NCBI RefSeq assembly: GCF_021228125.1
Contig: NZ_JAJQQS010000005.1
Span: 1-64,000, forward strand
Source: Streptomyces albireticuli
Lineage (GTDB): Bacteria > Actinomycetota > Actinomycetes > Streptomycetales > Streptomycetaceae
Direction: 5' to 3'
DNA length: 64,000 nucleotides
Part shown: in pieces, positions 45,019 through 53,583 of the stretch
Numbering within the stretch: position 1 is the stretch's first letter
How the letters are laid out: every line of letters begins with the position of its first letter
Made by a program: the position numbers and the translations under genes
The notes under the pieces: generated by a model
The model's input: the letters and a program-made list of their open reading frames with translations, nothing else
Database searches by the model: none
What the model was told of the DNA's origin: nothing

Positions 45019-45112
45019 CCGGGCACCCGGGCACCTGGGGACCCGGACACCCGACACCCGACACCCGACACCCGGACACCCGGACAGCCGGACAGCCGGA
45101 CAGCCGGGAACA
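45019..45112. repeat. Short tandem repeats in a divergent promoter region
   Basis: Imperfect 7-8-base repeats: CCCGACA-type units three to four times, then CCGGACAG units three times. They lie between the response-regulator start and the flavin enzyme start. Confidence 0.7.
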
Positions 45113-45161
45113 GCGGAAGGCACGGCCCCGGGAATCCACGGACCAAGATCGGAATAAGCGG

Positions 45162-46073
45162 ATGAAACCTCCGGTTGACCTTCGCATGGCACACACCACA
45201 GACCTCGGCACGATCGGCCTCTGGAGCACCGCGTTCCGGGCGGACACCCCGGACGCGCTCGGCGAAATCCGCGAGGCGGCGGCCGAATTGGAGGAGCTCG
45301 GCTACGGCACGCTCTGGATCGGCGGCAGCCCCCGGCTCGACGACACGGCCCCGCTGCTGGAGGCGACCGAGCGGGTCACGGTCGGCACCAGCATCGCCAG
45401 CATCTGGGACCAGGAGGCGGCCGAGGTCGCCGCCGGGTACGCGGCGCTCACCCCGGAGCGGCGGGAGCGGCTGGTCCTCGGGCTCGGGGCCAGCCACGGC
45501 CACCTGGCCAAGGACTACGCGCGCCCGTTCTCCGCGATGAAGGACTACCTGACGGCGCTGGACACCGCCCCCGTGCCGCTGCCGGCCGAACGGCGCATGC
45601 TGGCCGCGCTCGGCCCGAAGATGACCACCCTCGCGGGCGAGCGGGCGGCCGGGGCGCTGCCGTACCTGGTCAACGCCGAGCACACCGCGCGGGCCCGCGA
45701 GCTCCTCGGCGAGGGGCCCGTGCTGGCACCGGAACTGAAGGTCGTCCTCGACGCCGACCTGTCCCGCGCCCGCGAGACCGCGCGCGAGTTCCTCTCCTTC
45801 TACCTGCCGATGCCCAACTACACCAACAACCTCCTGCGGCTCGGCTTCACGGAAGAGGACTTCGCGGGCAACGGCAGCGACCGGCTGCTCGACGGGGTCT
45901 TCGCCCTCGGTGACGCGGAGGCGGCGAGCGCCCGGGTGCAGGAGTTCATCGCGGCCGGCGCCGACCACATCGCCGTCCAGGTCGTGCTGCCCGGCGGGAT
46001 CAAGCACCACCGCGCCACCCTCGCCCGCGCCGAATGGCGGGCCCTCGCGGAGGCGCTGCCCCTCGGCGGGTGA
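45162..46073 (+). CDS. LLM-class (F420-dependent type) oxidoreductase
   Basis: A 303-residue luciferase-like monooxygenase fold (LGTIGLWSTAFRADTPD, ELEELGYGTLWIGGS, RLVLGLGASHG, GADHIAVQVVLPGG). Proteins with this pattern in actinomycetes usually use F420 rather than FMN. GGAA lies eight bases before the ATG at 45162. An ATG at 45186 would start right at the conserved domain. The gene ends in a perfect hairpin. The substrate is unknown. Confidence 0.84.
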   Translation: MKPPVDLRMAHTTDLGTIGLWSTAFRADTPDALGEIREAAAELEELGYGTLWIGGSPRLDDTAPLLEATERVTVGTSIASIWDQEAAEVAAGYAALTPERRERLVLGLGASHGHLAKDYARPFSAMKDYLTALDTAPVPLPAERRMLAALGPKMTTLAGERAAGALPYLVNAEHTARARELLGEGPVLAPELKVVLDADLSRARETAREFLSFYLPMPNYTNNLLRLGFTEEDFAGNGSDRLLDGVFALGDAEAASARVQEFIAAGADHIAVQVVLPGGIKHHRATLARAEWRALAEALPLGG

Positions 46074-46083
46074 CCGGGGAACG

Positions 46084-46117
46084 CCGAAGGCCCGGTACGT
46101 GAGTACCGGGCCTTCGG
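46084..46117. terminator. Perfect 15-bp hairpin between flavin-enzyme gene and tRNA-fMet
   Basis: CCGAAGGCCCGGTAC (46084-46098) pairs fully with 46103-46117 around a GTGA loop. It lies just past the plus-strand stop at 46073 and just past the 3' end of the minus-strand tRNA, so it can end transcription from both sides. Confidence 0.85.
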
Positions 46118-46123
46118 TCTTAG

Positions 46124-46197
46124 TAGCGGGGACAGGATTTGAACCTGCGACCTCTGGGTTATGAGCCCAGCGAGCTACCGAGCTGCTCCACCCCGCG
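46124..46197 (-). tRNA. tRNA-fMet (CAT), initiator
   Basis: A 74-nt cloverleaf on the minus strand with anticodon CAT in CTCATAA. The acceptor begins CGCGGGG and ends CCCCGCTA, leaving a C1-U72 mismatch. Three G-C pairs close the anticodon stem (CTGGG/CCCAG). Both are initiator traits. No CCA is encoded. Confidence 0.92.
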
Positions 46198-46245
46198 ACG
46201 GTCGAGTAACCATACCCCAGAATCTGGAATCCGGTTCCTCGGCTG

Positions 46246-46318
46246 TGCGCTCGGCAGGATTCGAACCTGCAACCTCTTGATCCGTAGTCAAGTGCTCTAT
46301 CCGTTAAGCTACGAGCGC
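46246..46318 (-). tRNA. tRNA-Arg (ACG)
   Basis: A 73-nt cloverleaf on the minus strand: acceptor GCGCTCG/CGAGCGC, anticodon loop CTACGGA, T arm GCAGG-TTCGAAT-CCTGC. The anticodon ACG reads CGN arginine codons after deamination to inosine. Confidence 0.94.
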
Positions 46319-46666
46319 TCGGCTTCCCGGCGGATTTTCTTGCCGGTCGGCGTTGCGTGGACAACATTACATGAACTCCGCCGTGACGCGAAATCCATTC
46401 CCCCCACCCGCTCCGACCTGCGAAAACAGGCCCTGGAGGCCTTCCGGAGAAGATCGCTGGGGACGCGCCGGGGACGGGCTTCGGGGCGGGCCGCGCACAA
46501 GGCTCGTACGGCGGCCCGGCGAGGGCGGACCACGTTCGGCCGGCCCGCACCCGTACCGCTCGCGCCGTCCGGCCGCCCATGCCGGCCGTTCATGCGACTG
46601 CCCATGCGGCCGTTCATGCGAAAAGCCCCGGCCGTCACAAGGACGGCCGGGGCTTTCCGGCACCTG
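46319..46666. other. Gap between tRNA-Arg and tRNA-Ser
   Basis: 348 bases without a supported gene. It contains the tRNA-Ser terminator hairpin at 46622-46656 and probably the tRNA-Arg promoter. Open frames here are in arginine-rich phases and have no ribosome site. Confidence 0.6.
46622..46656 (-). terminator. Rho-independent terminator after tRNA-Ser
   Basis: AAAGCCCCGGCCGTC (46622-46636) pairs perfectly with 46642-46656. On the minus strand the stem ends in GGGGCTTTT, giving a U tract right after the tRNA-Ser gene. Confidence 0.88.
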
Positions 46667-46757
46667 CGGAGGCGGAGGGATTTGAACCCTCGATGGGATT
46701 TAAGTCCCAAACCGCATTAGCAGTGCGGCGCCATAGACCGGACTAGGCGACGCCTCC
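46667..46757 (-). tRNA. tRNA-Ser (GCT)
   Basis: A 91-nt class II tRNA on the minus strand with acceptor GGAGGCG/CGCCTCC, anticodon loop CTGCTAA (anticodon GCT), a long variable arm and discriminator G. It reads AGC/AGU serine codons. Confidence 0.94.
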
Positions 46758-46963
46758 AGCTTCACTCGCGCATGCGCGAGTGGTGCGTGCAGATGATGAC
46801 ACAGCCTTGCGGCCCGCCACCAATCGATCCCTACGGTACCGGGCTTTCACCCGTGGGGGCAAAGACGTTTGCCGACGCGCAACGCGTTGCCGCCCACCGC
46901 GTTAGACGGGTGAAGGGTCCGCTCCGGCCCCTTCGGTCCCGCCACAGCTCTGGAGCCCCTCAT

Positions 46964-47452
46964 ATGTCCGTGTCCCGCCTCCCCCGCCGCACCCGCCTCT
47001 CCCGTTCCGCGCGGCTCGGCCTCGCCGCCTCCGCCGCCCTCGCCCTGGCCCCCGCGCTGCTCGCCGCCCCCGCCACCGCGAGCGCCCTGCCGCTCCCGCT
47101 GCCCGGCACCGAGCCCGGCGACCACCTCACCGTCACGGTCACCGACAGCGGCTCCTGGAGCGGCACGCACCACCTCTACTGCCACCCCGACGGCGGCACG
47201 TACCGCAACGCCAAGGAGGCGTGCGCGCAGCTCGACCGCCAGACGCACTGGGGCAAGGACCTTTTCGCACCCGTTCCCAAGGACAGCGTCTGCACGATGA
47301 TCTACGGCGGACCGCAGCGGGCACGGGTCACCGGAACCTGGGCCGGCAGGCGGGTGAACGCCGAGTTCAACCGGAAGAACGGGTGTGAGACGGCCCGCTG
47401 GGACCGCTTCTCCAGCCTCCTCGAAGGCCCGAAGAGCACCACCAAGAGCTGA
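46964..47452 (+). CDS. Streptomyces subtilisin inhibitor-like protease inhibitor (SSI family)
   Basis: A 162-residue secreted protein. Residues 1-42 are a signal peptide (basic start, long Ala/Leu core, cleavage near ATASA). The mature part has the SSI pattern: C73 and C87 pair, C110 and C141 pair, and the reactive site is probably M112-I113 in CTMIYGG, matching Met-Val of the classical inhibitor. It should form a dimer outside the cell and block subtilisin-like proteases. GGAG lies eight bases before the ATG. Confidence 0.92.
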   Translation: MSVSRLPRRTRLSRSARLGLAASAALALAPALLAAPATASALPLPLPGTEPGDHLTVTVTDSGSWSGTHHLYCHPDGGTYRNAKEACAQLDRQTHWGKDLFAPVPKDSVCTMIYGGPQRARVTGTWAGRRVNAEFNRKNGCETARWDRFSSLLEGPKSTTKS

Positions 47453-47653
47453 CACGAGAGGCATGTCCGGCCTGCGGCAGGACGCCCCGGAGCGGCCCCT
47501 CGACGCGCCTCGCCGCACGCGTCGTCCGCCGTCGCCCCCGCCTCCACAGCCTTTAGACTTCCCTCCAGTGACACGCCACACGGCGGTGGGGAAGAGTGAC
47601 GCCACCGCCGGGCGCGGTCGGCAAGGTGCGGTAACCAGGGAGGAAGCGTCGTC

Positions 47654-50600
47654 GTGAGCAGCAGGCCATCCCGAGGCGCTGCTCGCCTCGCAGCCATACT
47701 CGACGCCCTCCCCGACGCGCTGTTGCTCGTCAACTGCAACGGCACCGTCGTCAACGCCAACCACATAGCGCTGGAGACCTTCGAGGTGCCCGGCACCGGG
47801 CTCGTCGGCCGTGGACTGCTCTCGCTGCTCCCGGACTTCGACTCGCGGCGCATCCCCGGCTCGATGCGCCTCCCGGACAACGCGGACAATCGCACCAAGC
47901 CGACCAGGATGGTCGCCCGGCGCACCGACGGCTCGGAGTTCCCCGTCGAGGTGACCAGCGCCAATCTGGAGGACGGCCGCACCCCTTACGCCGACCATCA
48001 GCCGTACACGGGCGACGAACTGCTGATGCTGGTCGTCCGCGACCTCACCGGCACGCTCGACACCGAGGCCGAACTCGCCCGTCAGCAGCGCCAGACGGAG
48101 ATGATCCTGCGCGCTGCGGCGGAGGGCGTCGTCGGTGTCGACACCGACGGCAAGGTCGTCCTCGTCAACCCCTCCGCCGCGCAGATCCTCGGCTACCGCG
48201 CGAGCGACCTGGGCGGCAAGGAGCTGCATCCGCTCGTCCATCACTCGCGCCCGGACGGCACGCCGTTCCCGTACGACGAATCGCCCATCGCGGACACGCT
48301 GCGCTCGGGGCGCAAGCACCGGGTGCGCGGCCAGGTCCTGTGGGCGAAGGACGGGCGCGCGGTGCCCGTCGACCTGACGACCGCTCCCGTGCGCGACGGT
48401 GACCAGCTGGTCGGCGCGGTGATGACGTTCACCGACCGCCGGGCGCACGACGCGCTGGCGGCCCGCCACGCGCAGTTGCTGGCCGTCCTGGAGAGCTCGT
48501 TGCGCGGGCCGCTCGAACAACTGCGTGCCGAGCTCGGCACGCTGGCCGCGGACCCGGCGGGACAGCTGTGGCCCGAGGCTAACCAGATCCTGCATCACCT
48601 CTCCGCCGGATACGCGCGGATGACCACGCTTGTCGACAATGTCCTGGCATATCAGCAGCTGGACGCGGGCGAGGAGAAGCTCGCGAGGGAGAGCGTCTCC
48701 CTCGACGAGGTCGTGGCGGCGGGCGTCGAGGGCGCGGTCGAGCTGATCGGCCCCGGCCGGGCGCAGTTCGCGGTGCACGCGCCGCCGATCGAGGCGGAGG
48801 TCGACCCGGAGCGGTTCGCGCAGGCGCTGGCGCACCTGATCGCGGACGTCGCGGGCGTCGACGCGACGGGCAGCGCCCCGGCGGGCGCGGCGGCGGCCTC
48901 CGGCGACCGGACGATCGTGGTGGCGGCGGCGCAGCGCGGCGAGGTCGTGCGCGTCGAGGTCCGGGGCCCGTACGCGGGCGGTGACCCGGTGCACGCGCCG
49001 ATCGTGCGGGGCATCGTGCGCGGTCACGGCGGGGTGCTCCAGACCCATGACGTGCCGGGGGCGGCGGGCGGGCACGCCTACGTCCTGGAGGTGCCGGTGT
49101 CGGCGAAGGCCGGCCCGGTGTCCGCGTCCGCGACGGCGGAGCGGTCGGCGACGGACACGATGAACGCGACGACGGTCATGCCGGTGCCGTCGCAGCGGGC
49201 GCGCGGCACGGATGCCGCCGGGGGCGGCGGCGGGCCGGCCGGTGGTGGCGGGCCGGTAGGCGGCGGTGCGGGCGACGGCGGTGCGAGCGGTGGCGGGCGG
49301 GCCGGGCGCGGCGCGCCGGACGAGGCCGCGCCGCCCGTGAAGCCCGCCCCGGCGGCCCCCGCGGAGGCGGCCGAGCGGCCGGAGCCGTCGCCCCAGCCCC
49401 AGCAGCCCGAGGCCCCGCCCCAGCCCCAGCCGACGGGGCGTCGGCGGGCGCGGCCGCGTGCGGACGAGGAGCAGCCCGCGGACGCGAGCGGCCTCGTACC
49501 GCCGCAGGGCACGGCCGCGCCGACGGGCCGCCGGGCCCGCCGTGACCAGCCCCGCGACCCGGCCCGCGACCAGGCCCGTGACCAGGCCGCGGAGGCACCG
49601 CGCGCCGCCTTCGCGCTGCCTCCGGCGGAGGCGGACCGCACGCCCGGGCCCGTTCCGCCCGGGGAGTCCGTCCCGGCGGCGGCGCCTTCCGGGCGGCGCG
49701 CCCGCCGCTCCCTGGCGGAAGCGGAGCGTCCGATTCCGGGCCAGGCGAACGCGGAACCGGCCGTCCCCCGGGCCGTCTTCGCCCTCCCCCCGGCCGACGC
49801 CGACCGCACCCCCGGCTCCGACGCCCCGAGCGCGACGGCCCTCCCGTCGGCCGACCGTCCCGGGGCGCCCGGCCCGGACACCCCGGCCCCGAAGCCCGGC
49901 CCCGGGGCGCGGGCGGGCGACGAACTGGCGGCCCGGGTGAGCCAGGGCGCGTCGGCGCCCTACGCCGTGGTGCCCCCGCAGAACCGGCCGGAACGGCCGG
50001 GCGCCGAAGCGGGGCGCCCGGAGGGCGCACCGGGCCAGGACGCGTACGGCCCGAACGGCCCGGCACCGCGGGCGGGCCAGGGCCCGTACGCCGCCGGTCC
50101 CGCGAACCACCCGGGGGGCACCCCCGCCCGCCCCGGCCAGGGACCGCAGGCCCCGTACGCCCCGGGAGCCCCGGGAGCCCCGGGCGAAGGCCCGAACGAA
50201 CCCGGACCGCGGATGGGCCGGGGCGGGTACGGCGCCGACCCCGCGAACCGCCCGGGGGGCACCGCCGCCCGCCCCGGCCAGGGACCGCAGGACCCGAACG
50301 GGCCGGCACCGCGGACCGGCCAGGGCCCGTACGCCGTCGGCCCCGCCCGCCCGGCCGAGGGACCGCAAGACCCGCACGCCCCGAACGGTCCCGCGCCGCA
50401 GGCGGGCCCGGGCGCGTACGGCGCCGACCCCGCGAACCACCCCGGCGGCGGCACCGTTCCCCGCCCGGGCCAGGGACCGCAGGACCCGAACGGGCCGGCA
50501 CCGCAGGCGGGCCGGAGCGCGTATGCCGCCGACCCCGCGAACCACCCGGGGGGCACCGCCGCCCGCCCCGGCCAGGGACCGCAGGACCCGAACGGCCCGG

Positions 50601-52582
50601 CACCGCGGCCCGGCCAGGGCCCGTACGGCGCTGATCCCGCGAACCGCCTCGGTGGCGCCGCCCCTGCCCGCCCCGGCCAGGGACTCCAGGGGCCCTACGG
50701 CCCGGACGCCCCTGGTGAAGGCCCGAACGGCCCCGTGTCGCAGGCGGGCCCCGGCGCATACGCCCCTGGCGCCTCGGACCGCCCCGGCCAGGGACCGCAG
50801 GGCCCCGACGGCCCCGCGCCGCAGGCGGGCCCGGGTCCGTACGCCGCCGACACCACCGTCCGCCCCGGCCAGGGCCCGTACGGCGCGGACGCGCCCAACG
50901 GCCCCCTGCCCGGTCCCTTCGGCGCCGAGGCCATGGGCGCGGGTCCGGACGATCCCGTACCGCCGACCGGCCGGGTCCCCGGCCCGTACGGTGCCGACGG
51001 CCCGGCGGGTGGCCTTCCCGCGCCGCCGCGCCCGGGCCTCGGCGGACCCGGCCCGCGTCCCGTCGGCCCCGACGGTCCCGGCAACCCCGCGTCCGCGCCG
51101 AACCCGCCCGGGCGTCCGGGCACCGCGCCCGGCACGGGAACCGGGCCGGTCCCGGTCGTACCGGCGGACGCGGCCGCGCGGCCCGAGGGCGGCGACGGCC
51201 CGTACGCCGCCGGCCCCCCGCGTGGGACCGGCGCACAGGACCCGGCGCCCCGGCCCGCATCGGGCGCGCCCTTCGCGCCCCCGCACCCGCGGCAGGCACC
51301 CGACGGCCCCGGGCCGCACCCCCAGGGCGCCGACGCGTCAGGGGAGGCGTCCGGTCGTACCGGCGCGCTCCCGGGTCAGGGGGCCCCGGCCCCCTTCGGC
51401 ACCCCGCATCCGCAGGAGGCCGACGGCCCCGGCCGGAGCGAGCGGCACGAGGCCGCGCCCACCGCGGACGCGCCCCCGCAGGCCGACGCGCCGACCGGCC
51501 GCCGCCGGGCCCGTCGCGCGCTCGCCGAGGAGCCCGGCGCGGCGGCGCAGGCCGACAAGGCCCGGCAGATCAGCGTCCGTACGCTCGGGCAGGGCCCCGG
51601 CGCCGGGGACACCCCGCCCGGCGGGACCCCCGTGGGCTCGGGGCGCCGCCGCAAGCTGGGCAACCCCGCCGAGGGCGAGCGCGAGGCGCGCACCACGCCG
51701 CCGAGCGCGGCCCGCCCGCAGCCGCTCGGCGGCCCGGAGGGGCGCGCGTTCGCCATAGGCGCGCCGGACGAGGGCTCCGAGGGCCCCGAACCGCTCGACG
51801 GGCCCAACGGCGCGGTGGAGGTCGTGAGCGCCCCCCGCCCGCCGATGGACGACGAGCTGCCGCCGGAGCCGCTGGACAACCCGCGCCGGCTGCTGGTCTG
51901 GCCGGCGCCGGACGACTCGACGCGGCAGGCGCTCACCGAGCGCGGCTACCGCCCGGTCATCGTGCACTCGCGCGAAGAGGTCGACGCGCAGATAGCGGCG
52001 TACCCGGCCGCGCTGTTCGTCGACCCGCTGACCGGTCCGATCACCCGCACGGCGCTCCAGTCACTGCGTCAGGCGGCGGTCGCGGCGGAGGTCCCCGTGC
52101 TGGTGACGGCCGGTCTGGGCCAGGCCGCGCGCGAGGCGGCGTACGGGGCCGACCCGGCCGTCCTCCTCAAGGCGCTGGCGCCGCGCGACAGCGAGATGCA
52201 CCCGCCCCGGGTGCTGCTGATCGAGGAGCACGAGCCGATCGCGCTCGCGCTGACGGCGACGCTGGAGCGGCGCGGTATGCAGGTGGCGCGCGCGGCGACG
52301 GACGCCGAGGCGGTCACGCTCGCGGCACAGCTGCGGCCGAACCTCGTGGTCATGGACCTGATGCAGGTGCGGCGCCGCCGCGCGGGCATCGTCGACTGGC
52401 TGCGCGGCAACGGCCTGCTGGCCCGTACGCCCTTGGTCGTCTACACGTCCCCGGAGGCGGACCCGGCGCAGTTGGGGCTGCTGGCCACGGGCGAGACGGT
52501 GCTGTTCCTGGCGGAGCGGTCGACCAGTGCGGAGGTGCAGGGGCGGATCGTGGATCTGTTGTCGAAGATCGGTACGGACTGA
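47654..52582 (+). CDS. Very large PAS / pseudo-histidine-kinase / receiver-like protein
   Basis: 1642 residues. Residues 14-130 and 145-265 are PAS domains. Residues 270-500 look like a histidine kinase core, but the phospho-His block reads ESSLRGPL (S281 where His is expected) and the ATP-binding N and G boxes are degraded. Residues 500-1395 are a disordered Pro/Gly/Ala-rich region with repeated PGQGPQDPNGPAPR-type units. Two receiver-like segments end the protein; the second (from about 1515) keeps a candidate phospho-aspartate, D1568 in VVMDLMQV, but lacks the switch lysine. The GTG follows GGGAGG. It is probably a signalling scaffold rather than a kinase. Confidence 0.83.
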   Translation: MSSRPSRGAARLAAILDALPDALLLVNCNGTVVNANHIALETFEVPGTGLVGRGLLSLLPDFDSRRIPGSMRLPDNADNRTKPTRMVARRTDGSEFPVEVTSANLEDGRTPYADHQPYTGDELLMLVVRDLTGTLDTEAELARQQRQTEMILRAAAEGVVGVDTDGKVVLVNPSAAQILGYRASDLGGKELHPLVHHSRPDGTPFPYDESPIADTLRSGRKHRVRGQVLWAKDGRAVPVDLTTAPVRDGDQLVGAVMTFTDRRAHDALAARHAQLLAVLESSLRGPLEQLRAELGTLAADPAGQLWPEANQILHHLSAGYARMTTLVDNVLAYQQLDAGEEKLARESVSLDEVVAAGVEGAVELIGPGRAQFAVHAPPIEAEVDPERFAQALAHLIADVAGVDATGSAPAGAAAASGDRTIVVAAAQRGEVVRVEVRGPYAGGDPVHAPIVRGIVRGHGGVLQTHDVPGAAGGHAYVLEVPVSAKAGPVSASATAERSATDTMNATTVMPVPSQRARGTDAAGGGGGPAGGGGPVGGGAGDGGASGGGRAGRGAPDEAAPPVKPAPAAPAEAAERPEPSPQPQQPEAPPQPQPTGRRRARPRADEEQPADASGLVPPQGTAAPTGRRARRDQPRDPARDQARDQAAEAPRAAFALPPAEADRTPGPVPPGESVPAAAPSGRRARRSLAEAERPIPGQANAEPAVPRAVFALPPADADRTPGSDAPSATALPSADRPGAPGPDTPAPKPGPGARAGDELAARVSQGASAPYAVVPPQNRPERPGAEAGRPEGAPGQDAYGPNGPAPRAGQGPYAAGPANHPGGTPARPGQGPQAPYAPGAPGAPGEGPNEPGPRMGRGGYGADPANRPGGTAARPGQGPQDPNGPAPRTGQGPYAVGPARPAEGPQDPHAPNGPAPQAGPGAYGADPANHPGGGTVPRPGQGPQDPNGPAPQAGRSAYAADPANHPGGTAARPGQGPQDPNGPAPRPGQGPYGADPANRLGGAAPARPGQGLQGPYGPDAPGEGPNGPVSQAGPGAYAPGASDRPGQGPQGPDGPAPQAGPGPYAADTTVRPGQGPYGADAPNGPLPGPFGAEAMGAGPDDPVPPTGRVPGPYGADGPAGGLPAPPRPGLGGPGPRPVGPDGPGNPASAPNPPGRPGTAPGTGTGPVPVVPADAAARPEGGDGPYAAGPPRGTGAQDPAPRPASGAPFAPPHPRQAPDGPGPHPQGADASGEASGRTGALPGQGAPAPFGTPHPQEADGPGRSERHEAAPTADAPPQADAPTGRRRARRALAEEPGAAAQADKARQISVRTLGQGPGAGDTPPGGTPVGSGRRRKLGNPAEGEREARTTPPSAARPQPLGGPEGRAFAIGAPDEGSEGPEPLDGPNGAVEVVSAPRPPMDDELPPEPLDNPRRLLVWPAPDDSTRQALTERGYRPVIVHSREEVDAQIAAYPAALFVDPLTGPITRTALQSLRQAAVAAEVPVLVTAGLGQAAREAAYGADPAVLLKALAPRDSEMHPPRVLLIEEHEPIALALTATLERRGMQVARAATDAEAVTLAAQLRPNLVVMDLMQVRRRRAGIVDWLRGNGLLARTPLVVYTSPEADPAQLGLLATGETVLFLAERSTSAEVQGRIVDLLSKIGTD
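50040..50900 (+). repeat. Coding minisatellite, about 110-bp imperfect units
   Basis: About eight units encoding variants of ADPANHPGGTAARPGQGP followed by QDPNGPAPRxGQGPY. Neighbouring units share long identical DNA stretches. They lie inside the large sensor gene. Confidence 0.8.
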
Positions 52583-52603
52583 TCGACGGCCGGGGGTGGG
52601 GGT

Positions 52604-52834
52604 GGGTGCCGCTGCGCGGGGCCTTGTCCCCTACCCGCCCCTTCCCGTAACCGGGGGCAAGCCCCCGGCCCCCGGCCGCGCTGACGCGCGGTGTCCTCAA
52701 GCGCCGGACGGGCTGAATTCCGCCCGGTTCCGGGCAACGAATCAGCCCGTCCGGCGCTTGAGGACCGGGGTCCGGGGCGGAGCCCCGGTTCGGGAAGGGG
52801 CGGGGCTGGGGAAAAGGCCCCGCGCAGCGGCGAA
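52604..52834. repeat. Dispersed intergenic inverted repeat, copy E
   Basis: Perfect 21-bp arms (52696-52716 and 52742-52762, core GCGCCGGACGGGCTGA) with a 25-base spacer. They are nested inside longer outer arms that read GCCGCTGCGCGGGGCCTT on one side and its near complement on the other. It lies between converging genes and probably terminates both. Confidence 0.87.
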
Positions 52835-52837
52835 CCG

Positions 52838-53437
52838 TCAGGCCCCGTCCCCCTCGTCCCGCCTCGTCAGCCGCCGAGCCGCCGTCCGCACGGACTCCCG
52901 CAGGCGAGCCGCGTCCGCCTCCGTCTCCCCCACCAGCAGGCGGCGGAACTGCGGGACGGCGGACGGCCAGCCCGCCAGGGCGCTGATCATGAAGACCAGG
53001 TCCTGCGGCGGGAGGATCCGCTCCACCGTGCCCTTCTCCTGGGCGTCGGCGAAGGCCCCCGCCTTCGCCTCGTAGCTCGCCCGGCGTTCGGCCTCGTGGG
53101 GGATCTCGGCCGTGCCGTACTCCAGGCCCTCCCAGAGGAGCAGGCGCAGGAGTTCCGGGTGAACGCGGTGGTACTCCATGAGGCGGTCGACGTAGCCGTC
53201 CGGGTCCTCCGCGTCGACCGGGTTCGCGCGCGCGAGGTCGAGGAGGGCCCGCTGGAGCACCTGGGAGAACAGTTCGGCCTTGTCGCCGAAGTAGGCGTAG
53301 ATGAGCTGCTTGTTGGCCTTGGCCTCGCGCGCGATGCGGTCGATGCGCGCGCCGGCGATGCCGTGGGCGGCGAACTCGGCGGTGGCCGCCGCGAAGATGC
53401 GCGCCTTGGTGGCCTCGGGGTCCCTGACTACTGCCAT
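52838..53437 (-). CDS. TetR-family regulator of the divergent exporter
   Basis: A 199-residue TetR with helix-turn-helix ARIDRIAREAKANKQLIYAY at about residues 30-50 and a ligand domain with LLRLLLWEGLEYG. The ATG at 53437 begins MAVVRDPEATKARI. A GTG/ATG pair just upstream is not needed. It is divergent from an MFS exporter, with two palindromes between them, so autoregulation and control of the exporter are expected. Confidence 0.9.
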   Translation of the reverse strand: MAVVRDPEATKARIFAAATAEFAAHGIAGARIDRIAREAKANKQLIYAYFGDKAELFSQVLQRALLDLARANPVDAEDPDGYVDRLMEYHRVHPELLRLLLWEGLEYGTAEIPHEAERRASYEAKAGAFADAQEKGTVERILPPQDLVFMISALAGWPSAVPQFRRLLVGETEADAARLRESVRTAARRLTRRDEGDGA

Positions 53438-53448
53438 GCACACAGGGT

Positions 53449-53522
53449 AACCAACTATTTGGTTGACAGTCCGGGCACGCGAACCACAGACTTACAACCA
53501 ACCAGTTGGTTGTAAGTCTGTG
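53449..53522 (+). promoter_or_regulatory. Divergent promoter with two TetR operators, one a 38-base palindrome
   Basis: CACAGACTTACAACCAAC (53485-53502) and its exact complement (53505-53522) are separated by two bases. A smaller AACCAA-CTAT-TTGGTT lies at 53449-53464. TTGACA (53463-53468) and CAGACT (53487-53492), 18 bases apart, form the exporter promoter. Its -10 lies in the large palindrome, so repressor binding would block it. Confidence 0.75.
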
Positions 53523-53583
53523 TCCGAGTCGAAGCCGAGCCGAAGCCGAGCCGAAGCCGTCCTCCCGGGAGCGTCCACCACCC

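Noticed and set aside
46124..46757. Integrated element at the tRNA genes
   Set aside because: No integrase gene or duplicated tRNA 3' end was seen on either side.
50040..50900. Repeats resembling a CRISPR array
   Set aside because: Units are coding, vary in sequence, are about 110 bases and are not separated by unique spacers.
46847..51319. 1490-codon minus-strand frame
   Set aside because: It is opposite the large sensor gene and the inhibitor gene and has repetitive Arg/Gly composition typical of a shadow.
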